From Saccharopolyspora kobensis (GTDB lineage: Bacteria > Actinomycetota > Actinomycetes > Mycobacteriales > Pseudonocardiaceae), in assembly GCF_900108315.1 (NCBI RefSeq), contig NZ_FNVB01000010.1:342009-406008 (forward strand): 64,000 nt of DNA. The letters run 5' to 3'. Every line of letters begins with the position of its first letter. Position 1 is the first letter of the stretch. The notes below the pieces were generated by a model that saw nothing but the letters and a program-made list of their open reading frames with translations, had not been told where the DNA came from and ran no database searches. This document shows positions 16,474-25,745 of this stretch, in pieces. The position numbers and the translations under genes were made by a program.

Positions 16474-18288
16474 TCACGGCGCGGGCACCGGCCACAGCCG
16501 CACCGCGCGGTCGGTGCTCGCGGTGGCGAGCAGGCGGCCGTCGGCGCTGAACTCGATCAGCCTGATCGCTCCGGTGCGGCCGGTGAGGGTGCTCACCACC
16601 CGCCGCTGCCGGACGTCCCAGATCTGCACCTCGCCCTCGCCGGTAGAGGCGGCCAGCGTTGCGTCGTCGGACGGATCGAGCGCCACGTCACCGGCGCCCG
16701 CCACGCTGCCCGACGGCAGCAGCGGTCGGTCGGCCCGTCCCCCGTCGGCCCAGATCCGGACGCCGCCGCGCTCGTCGGCGAGCACCAGCGAACCCGCGCG
16801 GTCGAAGGCGATCACCTCGGCGCCGCCGATGACCGCGACCGGCGCGCGGCTGGGGACCTCCCACACCCGCACCCCGGATTCGCAGCTGGCGACCAGCAGG
16901 CGGGCGTCCGCGCCGAACGCGGGCGAGGAGCACCGCTGGCCCGGCTCGACGGTGGTGATCTCGCGCTGCTCCCGGACGTCCCAGACGCGGACCTGCCCGT
17001 CGGCGCCCGTGCTCGCCAGCAGGCGGCCGTCGGAGCTGAACGCCACACCCGTGATGTGCGCCCCGTGGCCGGCCAGCACGCCGACCTGCCGCCGCCCGGC
17101 CACGTCGTAGAGCCGCACGACGTCCTCCCAGGTGCCGGTGGCCAGCAGCGAACCGTCCGGGCTGAACTGCACGGCCTGCACCAGGTCCTGGTCCGTGAAC
17201 TCCGCCACCCGGCGGCCGGAGCGCGCGTCCCACAGCTGGACCTGGCCGCCCTGGTCCGCGCCCCCGGTCCGCCCGCTCGCGGTGGCGACGAGCGCGCCGT
17301 CCGGGCTGATCGAGACGTCGCCGACGTCACTGGTGTGCTGCAGCACGACGGGCTGCGGCGGGTCGCCTTCCGGTGCCGCGAACCTGTCCCGCAGCTGCGG
17401 CCCGGCGATCGCGGCGGCGGTGCCGATGACCACGACCGCGAGCAGCCCGGCCCAGATCGGCCACCGCGATCGCCGGGCGATCGGCTCCGGGACCTCGTCG
17501 GGCGCCGGCCGGTTCGGGTTGTTCGCGATGCGTAGCTCGCCCGGGATCCGGCTGTGGAGCGTGGGTTGCCGGTGACCGGGCCCGCCGCGCAGCCGCTCGA
17601 AGACGTACTGGTAGAGCTCGCCGACGCCGACCGCACCGTCCCGGTCGCGGTCCGCGTCACCGGTGCGCAGTCCCTCGATCAGCTGACGGGTGAAAAGCGA
17701 TGGTGCGATCGCGCCGCCGTCGGTTTCGGCGGAGTGCTGCAGCGCGGTGGAGGCGGTCATCACCGCGTAGCCGCGCGACTCGTCGTCGGCGAAGGCATTG
17801 GCCGCGCCGCCGCCCCGCAGCAGCTGCTCCTTGATGTTGGCGTGGCGGTCGGCCGCCCGGACCAGGTAACCGCGCGGGAATGCGCCCGAGAAGCAGCAGT
17901 CCAGCCACACCACCACGGCGCGCGACCGGCTGCCGGCCATCCGGTCGTGCAGGAAGGTCACCGGGATCGCGGTGGAGCTCAGGCGGTCCGGCCGGGAGTT
18001 GGTCATCGCCAGGTAGAGGCGGCCGTCGTCGTCCTTGACGCCGTGGCCGGAAACGTAGAGCAGCACCAGGTCGTCGGGGCCCGCGTCGGCGTAGAGGTCC
18101 TCGACGGCCAGCATCGCGTCCTGGTGCGCCGGATCGCGCAGGAGCTCGACCTGGTACCCGCCGATCGACGGATCGGCCAGCACCCGCCGCAGGCCGGTGA
18201 CATCGGTCTCCGGCGCCCGCAGCCGGTCGAACCCGGCGTCGGCGTAGGTGCTCGTCGCGATGAGCAACGCCCTGCGCGCCCCGGCCAT
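16474..18288 (-). CDS. Membrane-anchored caspase-like protease with EF-hand and WD40 repeats
   Basis: The 604-residue protein has four parts. Residues about 5-200 form a peptidase C14 (caspase/metacaspase) domain with the histidine in LLYVSGHGV (about residue 80) and the cysteine in VWLDCCFSGAF (about 132). At about 204-216 is a canonical EF-hand loop, DRDRDGAVGVGE, suggesting calcium control. A transmembrane helix (IWAGLLAVVVIGTAAAIAG) sits around 270-295, and WD40 repeats (LWDARSGRRVAEF, VRVWDVREQREITT) fill 310-604. I chose ATG 18288 because GGAGG precedes it; a GTG at 18342 has no such site. Such fusions occur in actinobacteria and are suspected in regulated death or defence; the substrate is unknown. 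Confidence 0.85.
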   Translation of the reverse strand: MAGARRALLIATSTYADAGFDRLRAPETDVTGLRRVLADPSIGGYQVELLRDPAHQDAMLAVEDLYADAGPDDLVLLYVSGHGVKDDDGRLYLAMTNSRPDRLSSTAIPVTFLHDRMAGSRSRAVVVWLDCCFSGAFPRGYLVRAADRHANIKEQLLRGGGAANAFADDESRGYAVMTASTALQHSAETDGGAIAPSLFTRQLIEGLRTGDADRDRDGAVGVGELYQYVFERLRGGPGHRQPTLHSRIPGELRIANNPNRPAPDEVPEPIARRSRWPIWAGLLAVVVIGTAAAIAGPQLRDRFAAPEGDPPQPVVLQHTSDVGDVSISPDGALVATASGRTGGADQGGQVQLWDARSGRRVAEFTDQDLVQAVQFSPDGSLLATGTWEDVVRLYDVAGRRQVGVLAGHGAHITGVAFSSDGRLLASTGADGQVRVWDVREQREITTVEPGQRCSSPAFGADARLLVASCESGVRVWEVPSRAPVAVIGGAEVIAFDRAGSLVLADERGGVRIWADGGRADRPLLPSGSVAGAGDVALDPSDDATLAASTGEGEVQIWDVRQRRVVSTLTGRTGAIRLIEFSADGRLLATASTDRAVRLWPVPAP

Positions 18289-18401
18289 GCGGCCTCCCGC
18301 CGTTCCCGCTCGAGATCGCACAGCAGCGTACTCGGCGGGCACGACGGCGAAACCGGCTTTCCGCCGGAGTTCGCCGGATCAGACGCGGTGCTCACTGTCT
18401 T

Positions 18402-18497
18402 CGAAGCGGCGCAGCCGCTCGGCCAGCCCCGCAACTCGCACCGCCGCGGGTTCTCAGCGGTCGCCTGGCGAGGGCAGCCCGTTCGCCGTGCATCGGA
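18402..18497. repeat. Dispersed intergenic repeat, copy B
   Basis: This is the second copy of the element at 3926-4023, sharing a 23-nt identical core at 18435-18457 and several flanking blocks. It sits in the gap between the caspase gene start and the upstream TNT gene stop. The long outer stem of copy A is not conserved here. Confidence 0.7.
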
Positions 18498-18557
18498 CGC
18501 TCCCGGAGTCCGGGCCGCCGCTCCGCCACCCGCACCGCGAGTTCGGCGGACCGTCCT

Positions 18558-20198
18558 TCAGACCTCGACCAGCCAGCCGTCCGCGACGAGGTTCTGGACG
18601 TCGTTGGGCAGCACGAAGGCCGTGCCGCCGCCGACCTGGCCGAAGTCCGGCTTGACGACGCCGGAGATCGCCTCGAAGCCGGAGACCACCCGGTAGCGGT
18701 GGTAGGCCCCGACCTGCTGCTGCGGCGGCACCGAGCGCTGCGGCAGCGTCGTCCCGGCCACGAACACGGTGTTGCCGGTCGGCTCGCCGAACCGGTCGAC
18801 CTCGTCGCCCTGCCGCAGGACCACCACGAACTTGTTGTCGTAGGCGTCCAGCGGCGGCTCGCCGGGCATCGGCTCGTACGGGCACTCGAAGTCCTGCAGC
18901 GGCTCGTCGGGCTCGCGCAGGAACTCGGTCCGGGTGAGCGACATCGCGCCGATCAGGTGCGCCGCGGCCGCGTAGGCGTCGGGGAAGCGGGAGCGGTTGT
19001 GGATCTCGCCGTCGGCCACGCGGAACACCGACCACCAGCCGTCGGCGCCGCGCAGCATGCTCCAGCCGCCCTCCAGCGGCTCCTCGAAGCTGTAGAACCG
19101 GGTGCTCATGCCCATCGCGCTGATGAAGCCGCGGGCGATGTCGATCGCCTTGGCCGGGCTCAGCCGCAGCAGGGCCTCCGGGTCACCGCCGAGCACGAGT
19201 GCCTTGGCCTCGGCGGCCGCGCGGTCGGCCACCTCCGCGGGCGGCTGGTGGCTGCGGCTGCGGATGTGGTCGAGGAAGTCGCGCGGCGGGGCGATGCCGT
19301 GCTCGTCCAGGTAGTAGGCCAGCGCCAGCGGCCACACCCAGGTGCCGTCGGTGTGGAACTGCTTGGGCACCGCGGGCGGGCGCTGCGGATCGACCTCGTC
19401 GGGATCGCTGCTGTACGCGCGCAGCAGGATCTCGCCGCCGTGCAGGTAGTGCGCCACCTGTCGTTCCTCGACCGAGGTCAGCGCGGGCCGGTGCGCGAAC
19501 GGGCGGTTCTCGGCATCGCGGCCGTCGAAGACCTGGACCATCCGGACCGGCTCGGGCTGCTCGGCCTCGCGGTGCCGTCCGTAGTGCTCCCAGGCCGGGT
19601 CCAGCAGCCATTTCGGCGCGGTGGCCCGCGGGTAGTAGCGCAGTTCCTCGTAGTGCGCGCGGCCGTCCTCGGGGGCGACGACCCAGGTCGGCTCGTCGTG
19701 CCCGGTGCGCAGGTCGGCGCCGTCCTGGTCGAGCTGGAAGCGCGCCGAGGTCCACGCCCCGGTCTCCGGCCGGTAGGCGACGTTCCGGTGCCGCCGCAGC
19801 GCGTCGACGACGTCCTGGGTGGGAATCCACCGGTGTTCGGCGTCGGTGGTGACCGCGGCGGTGATCTCGATCCGGGTGCCCAGCGCGGTGCAGTCGACGA
19901 CCGCGCGCTGCCAGCCGTCCGGCAGCCCGGCGACGACCGCTTCGCGCAGCGCTCGCTCCAGCTCGCGCTGGTGCTCGGCGCGGTCCGGGAAGTCCCCGTA
20001 GGACGCCGGCGCCGGGAACTCCGGCCGCACCCGCGCGGGAGCCTCGTGCTGGACGACCAGTACCTCGCCGACCTGGTCGAGCGGGACGGGCCGGTCGCGG
20101 CCGTCCAGCACCGCGCCCTGCTCGCTCAGCTCGCGCAGCGGCGAGCACGTCCCGTCGACCAGGACGTGCGCGCCCGCGGTCGCCTCCCCCAGGATCAT
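18558..20198 (-). CDS. YezG-like/TNT-domain NAD glycohydrolase toxin-related protein
   Basis: The 546-residue protein ends in a TNT domain (about 450-546), related to the tuberculosis necrotizing toxin that hydrolyses NAD+. It keeps the arginine in LPQRSVPP, the YHRYRV strand, the PDFGQVGGG motif with the catalytic-type glutamine, and the closing VADGWLVEV. The N-terminal 180 residues resemble YezG/DUF600 immunity proteins (ITAAVTTDAEHRW, RNVAYRPETGAW, EELRYYPRA). The middle part has a HTDGTWVWPLALAYYL motif. The ATG at 20198 overlaps the preceding stop as ATGA. No signal peptide or WXG motif is visible, so its export is unclear. It could be an intracellular NADase or part of the toxin/immunity locus. 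Confidence 0.8.
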   Translation of the reverse strand: MILGEATAGAHVLVDGTCSPLRELSEQGAVLDGRDRPVPLDQVGEVLVVQHEAPARVRPEFPAPASYGDFPDRAEHQRELERALREAVVAGLPDGWQRAVVDCTALGTRIEITAAVTTDAEHRWIPTQDVVDALRRHRNVAYRPETGAWTSARFQLDQDGADLRTGHDEPTWVVAPEDGRAHYEELRYYPRATAPKWLLDPAWEHYGRHREAEQPEPVRMVQVFDGRDAENRPFAHRPALTSVEERQVAHYLHGGEILLRAYSSDPDEVDPQRPPAVPKQFHTDGTWVWPLALAYYLDEHGIAPPRDFLDHIRSRSHQPPAEVADRAAAEAKALVLGGDPEALLRLSPAKAIDIARGFISAMGMSTRFYSFEEPLEGGWSMLRGADGWWSVFRVADGEIHNRSRFPDAYAAAAHLIGAMSLTRTEFLREPDEPLQDFECPYEPMPGEPPLDAYDNKFVVVLRQGDEVDRFGEPTGNTVFVAGTTLPQRSVPPQQQVGAYHRYRVVSGFEAISGVVKPDFGQVGGGTAFVLPNDVQNLVADGWLVEV

Positions 20199-23100
20199 TC
20201 GTCCTCCCCCTCGGACAACTCGTCGTGCATGACTCCGTTGATCCGCCGCGGCGCGGGCTTGGGCGCCGGGAACTCCGGTCCCGGAGCGGCCGCGACCGGC
20301 TCGGGCGCGGCGGCCCAGTGCGGCCGGACCGGGTAGCGCTCGTTCCAGTCCTCGCCGGTGGGCGGCTCGATGGCGGCCTGGCCCGGCAGGAACGCGCCGT
20401 GCCCGAACTCGGCCACGCAGTCCAGCGCGATCTGCTCGACGACGTCGCGCAGTTCCAGCTCGGCCAGCCAGTCGACCGGCAGCGCGGCGACGCCGTGCAG
20501 CGCGCCGACGATGTTCCCGCAGATCGCGCCGGTCGAGTCGCTGTCGCCGTCGTGGTGCACGGCGATCCGCAGCGCCTGCTCGACGTCCTCGGCGACCAGC
20601 GCCGCGCACACCGCGATGGCCAGCGCTTCCTCGCCGACCCAGCCGCCGCCGAGGTGCTCGGCGATCTGCTCCGGCGTCGGCACTCCCGCTTCGGCCAGCG
20701 CGACGGCGGACTTGAGCGCCGCGCTGGTCTCCTCGTGGTCCTCCCAGGTCTCCAGCACCTGCAGCGCCAGCCACACGCCGTCGTCGAGGCCGCGGCCGAG
20801 CAGGGCCTGCTGGACGATCACCGCCAGCGCCCCGGCGGAGTGGTAGCCGGCGGGGTGGCTGTGCGTCACCGCTGCGGTGCGGGCGGCGAGCCGGAACACC
20901 TCGGCGGGGTCGGTGGACCACAGCGCGGCAGGCGCGGCGCGCATCACGCCGCCGCAGCCCTTGGAGTCGTTGACGCGCTCGGTGAACGAGCCGGCGGGCT
21001 TGCCGTCGCCGAAGCGGGCCAGCGCGCGCCACACGGTCTTGCCCGGCGCGCGGGTCGCGAACAGGCCCGGCACCTCGATCAGCCAGCCGTCGGGCGCCGG
21101 GTAGTCGGCGAGGAACGCGCCTGCCGCGGCGTCCCAGTCCACGCCCTGCGTGTGCAGCCAGCGCTGGTAGGCCAGCTGCACCTCGGGGAGCGGATCGTCG
21201 CTGCCGAGCACCCGGTTCGCCACGCTGCCGCGGATCAGGCCTTCGGCGGTGAACAGCGTCATCTGGGTGTCGTCGGTGATCGCCCCGCGCACGCCGTAGG
21301 CCTCGCGCAGCCCGGACGGGCCGTCGGGGCCGAAGCGCGCGGTGATCGCCTCGGCGTTGATGAACTCCAGGTCGGAGCCGAGCGAATCGCCCAGCGCACC
21401 ACCGAGGAAGCAGCCCAGCACGCGTTCGGTCAGCGACGGAGCGCTGTCGCCGGGGCCGTCGGCCTTGGCGTGCCCGCCGCGCGCGATCGGCGGCGCCGCG
21501 GGCGCGGGCTCGTCTTCGCCGTCCGACGGCTCGGCCTCGTCGGGAGCGCTCGCCGATGCGTCGTCGTCGGCGGGCATCTCGTCCGCCGGTCCGTCATCCG
21601 CACCGGCGTCGACCGGTTCGAGGTCGATCGGGGTGCGCGCGGGCGGTTCCAGGTCCACCGGTTCGCGCTCCGCCGCGGGCTGCTGGACTTCCGGAACTTC
21701 GCCGTCCGCAACGTCTTCCGCGGCGTCGTCCGCCGGTTCGTCATCGACGAGCTCTGACTCGGCGTCCTCGTCGCGGTCCTCGTCCGGCTCGGAATCCCCT
21801 TGTCCGGCAACGACTTCGGGCACCGGGATCCGCGCGATGCGCTCCGCGACCTCGCGATCCGCTTCGGCGTCCTGATCGCGGACGACGACTTCCGGCACCA
21901 CGATCCGCCCGGAATCGACCTGCTCCGCGCGGTCCGCGTCCTCCGGTTCGGCGGCGTCCTCGGGTTCGGCGGTCTCCGCCGGGTCCTCGTCGACGACCGG
22001 CTCCAGGGTGACGGCGTCCGGCATCCGCTCGAAGTCCGCCGACTCGCGGACGATCCGCTCCGCGACCTCCCGGTCGGCGTCCGTTTCCTCGGCGTCCGCA
22101 TCGACCGGATCAGCGGGCTCCGGCGCGGGATCGGCCTCGACGGGCTGGGACGCGGTCGGCGGCGGGAAGGCCCCGATCTGCGGCGCGGCGGCCGGCGGCT
22201 CCAGGTCGTCGACGATGGCGGGGAACACCGCGGTGGTCTCCGCCGGCGCCTCGGGAGAGCGCAGGTTCGGCACCGGGATCGGCCCGGTGCTCGACGGGTC
22301 GCCGACCGGGGCCGCTCCGGCCCGGGCGGCCGGGAACGTCGGCGCCCCGATGCCGTCCACGCGCGGGTTCTGCACCGGCAGCCCGGCAGGCGGCGTGTCG
22401 ACGGCTTCCGCCGAGGTGATCACCGGCATGAGCATGGTCTGCTCGGCGGAGCCCTCGACCGTGTTCGGCGAGCCACCGGTGAGCTGCGGCGGGCCGCCGA
22501 GCTGGCGGGCGTTCGGCGAGTAGCGCTGGGCCCACTGCGGCTGCGGTCGCGGCGCGAAGGCCTCGGTGGCGTCGGCGCAGAGGTTCTCGAGGATCTCGCG
22601 CAGTTCGAGCTCGTCGAGCCACCGCCCGGGAATCCCGGCGGGCCCGTAGAGCGCACCGGCGAGCTGACCGGCGAGCGCACCGGTGACGGCGCTGTCGCCG
22701 GAGTGGTTCACCGCGACGCGCACCGCGTCGGCGAAGGTGCGGGTGCTGCCGACCGCGGCCAGCGCGATGCCCAGCTCACCGGGCTTCTCGCCGAGCTCGA
22801 ACTCGATCTCCAGCTGTCGCGGGGTGGGGCAGCCGCGCTGGCCGACGAACATCGCGGCGTGCAGCGTCCGGCGGACGTCGGCCGGGCCCCGGCCCGTCCA
22901 GTAGGCGACGCCGAGCCGCTTCTGGTCGGAAGCGTTCACCGCGTCCCACAGCGGCACACCGCGGATGAGCTGCGCCAGCACATCGCTGTGCAGGCCGGCC
23001 GCACCGACCGAGTTGGGCGCGGAGACGAGCAGGTTCGCGGCAGCCGCGCCCGCCGCGAAGACCTCTTCCGGCACGTTCGACCACGCCATGGTCGGCGCGG

Positions 23101-23635
23101 CCCAGACCGCGAAGTCGACCAGGCCGTCGGCCTTGAGCGGAGCGTGCAGGCTGCCGTCGGCGCCCAGCGGCGAGCGCTGCGCCGCCGACCCGATCACGTG
23201 CAGCCCGGCGCCGCACGGGTTGCGGGTCGAGTACAGCTCGGGCCGCTCCAGCAGCCAGCTGTTGGGAGTGGGCTCGGTGGCCAGGTACGCCGACATCGCG
23301 TAGTCCCACGGCACGCCCTGGGTGTGCAGCCAGCGCAGGTAGTTGGCGAGGATGAACTCGGTCGGCAGCCAGCCGCTGCCGTTCGGGTTCGCGGCCTTGG
23401 CGCGCAGCAGGGATTCCAGCGTGAACACGGTGAGCTGCGTCAGCTCGGTGCTCGCCCCGCGCCGCCCGAACACGGGCAGGTAGTCGACGACGCCCTGCGG
23501 CCCGAACCACTGCTCGATCTCGCTGAGCTTGCTGTCCCGCACACCGGCGCCGAGCGCATCGCCGACGGCCCCGCCGAGCATGGCTCCGCGGAAGCGTTCC
23601 GCCCACGACTGCTGCGGCGGTCGAGCGTCGGTCAT
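20195..23635 (-). CDS. Dual ADP-ribosylglycohydrolase: inactive N-terminal and intact C-terminal ARH domains
   Basis: ARH/DraG enzymes remove ADP-ribose from proteins using two magnesium ions. In this 1146-residue protein the C-terminal domain (about 735-1100) has the metal motifs TDDTQMTLFT and HHDGDSDSTGA plus NDSKGCGGVMRAAP. The N-terminal domain (about 8-355) keeps the fold motifs (GGAVGDALGAG). However, it reads TELTQLTVFT and HSGDSAVTG at the metal sites and lacks the NDSKGCGG loop, so it is probably inactive. A long acidic, Pro/Ala/Glu-rich linker joins them (about 365-735). The ATG at 23635 has GGGAG upstream; an open frame continues 30 codons further upstream without support. Its stop overlaps the TNT gene. 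Confidence 0.88.
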   Translation of the reverse strand: MTDARPPQQSWAERFRGAMLGGAVGDALGAGVRDSKLSEIEQWFGPQGVVDYLPVFGRRGASTELTQLTVFTLESLLRAKAANPNGSGWLPTEFILANYLRWLHTQGVPWDYAMSAYLATEPTPNSWLLERPELYSTRNPCGAGLHVIGSAAQRSPLGADGSLHAPLKADGLVDFAVWAAPTMAWSNVPEEVFAAGAAAANLLVSAPNSVGAAGLHSDVLAQLIRGVPLWDAVNASDQKRLGVAYWTGRGPADVRRTLHAAMFVGQRGCPTPRQLEIEFELGEKPGELGIALAAVGSTRTFADAVRVAVNHSGDSAVTGALAGQLAGALYGPAGIPGRWLDELELREILENLCADATEAFAPRPQPQWAQRYSPNARQLGGPPQLTGGSPNTVEGSAEQTMLMPVITSAEAVDTPPAGLPVQNPRVDGIGAPTFPAARAGAAPVGDPSSTGPIPVPNLRSPEAPAETTAVFPAIVDDLEPPAAAPQIGAFPPPTASQPVEADPAPEPADPVDADAEETDADREVAERIVRESADFERMPDAVTLEPVVDEDPAETAEPEDAAEPEDADRAEQVDSGRIVVPEVVVRDQDAEADREVAERIARIPVPEVVAGQGDSEPDEDRDEDAESELVDDEPADDAAEDVADGEVPEVQQPAAEREPVDLEPPARTPIDLEPVDAGADDGPADEMPADDDASASAPDEAEPSDGEDEPAPAAPPIARGGHAKADGPGDSAPSLTERVLGCFLGGALGDSLGSDLEFINAEAITARFGPDGPSGLREAYGVRGAITDDTQMTLFTAEGLIRGSVANRVLGSDDPLPEVQLAYQRWLHTQGVDWDAAAGAFLADYPAPDGWLIEVPGLFATRAPGKTVWRALARFGDGKPAGSFTERVNDSKGCGGVMRAAPAALWSTDPAEVFRLAARTAAVTHSHPAGYHSAGALAVIVQQALLGRGLDDGVWLALQVLETWEDHEETSAALKSAVALAEAGVPTPEQIAEHLGGGWVGEEALAIAVCAALVAEDVEQALRIAVHHDGDSDSTGAICGNIVGALHGVAALPVDWLAELELRDVVEQIALDCVAEFGHGAFLPGQAAIEPPTGEDWNERYPVRPHWAAAPEPVAAAPGPEFPAPKPAPRRINGVMHDELSEGEDE

Positions 23636-23654
23636 CGCGATGTCTCCCTCGTGC

Positions 23655-25745
23655 TCACCAGGCCGGGTAGCGCCTGGTCCAGGCCGGATCGGTCGGCGGG
23701 CCCGGGCTGAACTCGGCGAGCGCATCCCCGGCCAACGTCTCGATCACCTCTCGCAGCTCCAGCGAACCGAGCCATTCCGGCGGAACGGCCCGAGCCCCGT
23801 GCAGAGCCCCCGCAATGTTGCCGCACACGATCCCCGTGGAGTCCGAGTCCCCCGAGTGGTTCACGGCCAGCAACAGCGCGTCCCGCAGGTTATCCGTCGC
23901 CAGCGCGGCGTAGAGCCCGATCGCGAGAGCTTCCTCCCCGACCCACCCCTGCCCGAGCGTGTCCTTGATCACCTCCGGAGCGACCGGCCCCTGCTGCGCG
24001 AGCTCAACGGCCCGGTCGAGGACCGCCAACTGCTCCTCGTGCCCCCGCCACCGCAACAGCAGCTCCCGCGCGATCCGCACGGCCTCTTCCAGCTGCACAT
24101 CCCGGATGAGCTGGTGCACGATCACCGCCAGCACACCGGCGGAGAGGTACCCGCTGGGATGGCTGTGCGTGAGCGCCGCGGTGCCGACGGCGGCGTAGAA
24201 GACCTCGGCGGGATCGTGCGACCACACGGCGACAGGAGCGGCCCGCATGACGCCGCCACAGCCCTTGGAGTCGTTGATCCGGTGCTGCGGACTGGCGTGC
24301 TGATGCGTCTGCGCGAACTGCGCGAGCGCGGACATGCAGGTGCTACCCGGAGCCCGCGCGGCGAACAGCTGCGGATTGGTGATGAGCCACCCGTCGGGCT
24401 GCGGAATCCGCTGCGCGTAAGGCCCACCGGCCTGCGACCAGGGCTGGTTCTGCGTGTGGAACCACCGCTGATAAGCGTGCTGCACCTCGGGAACCGGATC
24501 GTTGTCGACGGGCTTGATCCGCCTTGCCACGTGAGCCCGGATGAGCCCTTCGAGCGTGAACAGCATCATCTGCGTGTCATCGGAGATCTGCGCAACGCCG
24601 TCCCGAAGCACCGGAGCGGTGAGCCCGGCGTCCCCGTGGTTCCGCCGGATCATGTCGATGTCGTGGAACTCGATGGCGTAACCGAGAGCGTCCCCCACAG
24701 CCCCGGCCAGCATCGACCCGATGAACCGCTCCCGAGGATCGAGCGGCGGCGCGGGAGGCTGCGGGGGCGCCTCCGGAACGACGTTCTCCTGGGCTTCTGC
24801 GCCCTGATCCGGCTGGGCCTCTTCGGCTGCGATGGCTTCGAAGGCCCGCAGGAGCGCCTTCCCCTGGATGTCGGCCTGGTGCCGAGTGCCGACGTCGATG
24901 ACCAGGTCGACTTCTTCGAAGGCGCTCTTGAGCTGGGCGACGTCGGCCCTGACCTTCGCCTGGGATTCGGGCAGGTACTTGGGGCTGGTACCGGCCAAGA
25001 ACGCAGTCTTCCCACCGAGGTTGACGGTCCCGGGAGTTCCGTCTTCGTGCGCGAGGAGCGCGACCTCGGACCTGGCGACCGTCATGAGCATCGACCGGTC
25101 GGATACGTACCCGGCGGCCCACATGTGCAGGAGACCTTCCAGCATCGATTCCGGGCGCGGAAAGCCCAAAGTCGTCGGGCTCGGCCGGTAGTCGGAGTTC
25201 AGCCGGTACCGCCCCGTGAGCGTGCCGTCCTCATCGACCCAGTAAGCGCCGATCCAGGCGTGCTCCGGAACTTCCTCCCGCGCCGCGTCCCGGTACATCT
25301 GGTCCGGCACCGAGAGCCAGCTTCCCGGCTGCTGGGCGGCTGCAGCGCGCATCGCGTCGGTGATCTCCGGAGCGGAGATCTCGATGGCCCGCGATCCGAT
25401 GATCATCAGGTCCATCTGATCGCCCTGCGTGAAGATCCGCACGTTCCGCTCGGCGAGCAGCGGCAGCAGCCGGTACCCGTTGACCCGGACGGTGCCGGAG
25501 ACGAAGTCCGCGCCGCCCAAGTCCGGCATGGCGCTCCGGTCGGTGCAAACCCAGATCTGCGCCTTCTCCTGCCCCTCCATCTGGAAGTCCGCCGGATGCG
25601 ACGACGTCCCCTCCGGCCCGGTGAGCGCCCAGAGATCCGCGATCAGGAACTCCCGGTAGACGTCCTCAACCGCCCCCTGCTCAGCGGCGTACCGCCCGAT
25701 CGCCTGCTCCAGCGCGGTCGGCTCAACACCCTGCGGTCGGCCCAT
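23655..25745 (-). CDS. SseB-domain/ADP-ribosylglycohydrolase fusion
   Basis: The 696-residue protein has an N-terminal SseB-like domain (about 10-300, with AIGRYAAEQGAVEDVYREFL and FTQGDQMDLMI). A catalytically complete ARH domain follows (about 337-690): SDDTQMMLFT, NDSKGCGGVMRAAP and NHSGDSDSTGI are all present. Its closing residues EFSPGPPTDPAWTRRYPAW match the end of the neighbouring degenerate ARH (26347-27741), so the two are paralogues. I chose ATG 25745 because GGAGGGGG lies just upstream; ATG 25757 and GTG 25877 are alternatives. SseB domains often occur in toxin-immunity loci. The likely role is reversal of ADP-ribosylation on an unknown target. Confidence 0.87.
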   Translation of the reverse strand: MGRPQGVEPTALEQAIGRYAAEQGAVEDVYREFLIADLWALTGPEGTSSHPADFQMEGQEKAQIWVCTDRSAMPDLGGADFVSGTVRVNGYRLLPLLAERNVRIFTQGDQMDLMIIGSRAIEISAPEITDAMRAAAAQQPGSWLSVPDQMYRDAAREEVPEHAWIGAYWVDEDGTLTGRYRLNSDYRPSPTTLGFPRPESMLEGLLHMWAAGYVSDRSMLMTVARSEVALLAHEDGTPGTVNLGGKTAFLAGTSPKYLPESQAKVRADVAQLKSAFEEVDLVIDVGTRHQADIQGKALLRAFEAIAAEEAQPDQGAEAQENVVPEAPPQPPAPPLDPRERFIGSMLAGAVGDALGYAIEFHDIDMIRRNHGDAGLTAPVLRDGVAQISDDTQMMLFTLEGLIRAHVARRIKPVDNDPVPEVQHAYQRWFHTQNQPWSQAGGPYAQRIPQPDGWLITNPQLFAARAPGSTCMSALAQFAQTHQHASPQHRINDSKGCGGVMRAAPVAVWSHDPAEVFYAAVGTAALTHSHPSGYLSAGVLAVIVHQLIRDVQLEEAVRIARELLLRWRGHEEQLAVLDRAVELAQQGPVAPEVIKDTLGQGWVGEEALAIGLYAALATDNLRDALLLAVNHSGDSDSTGIVCGNIAGALHGARAVPPEWLGSLELREVIETLAGDALAEFSPGPPTDPAWTRRYPAW

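Noticed and set aside
20199..21032. Upstream extension of the TNT gene to 824 codons
   Set aside because: The extension overlaps the dual-ARH gene in another frame and is Arg/Ala-rich; the ATG at 20198 with an ATGA overlap is a better start.
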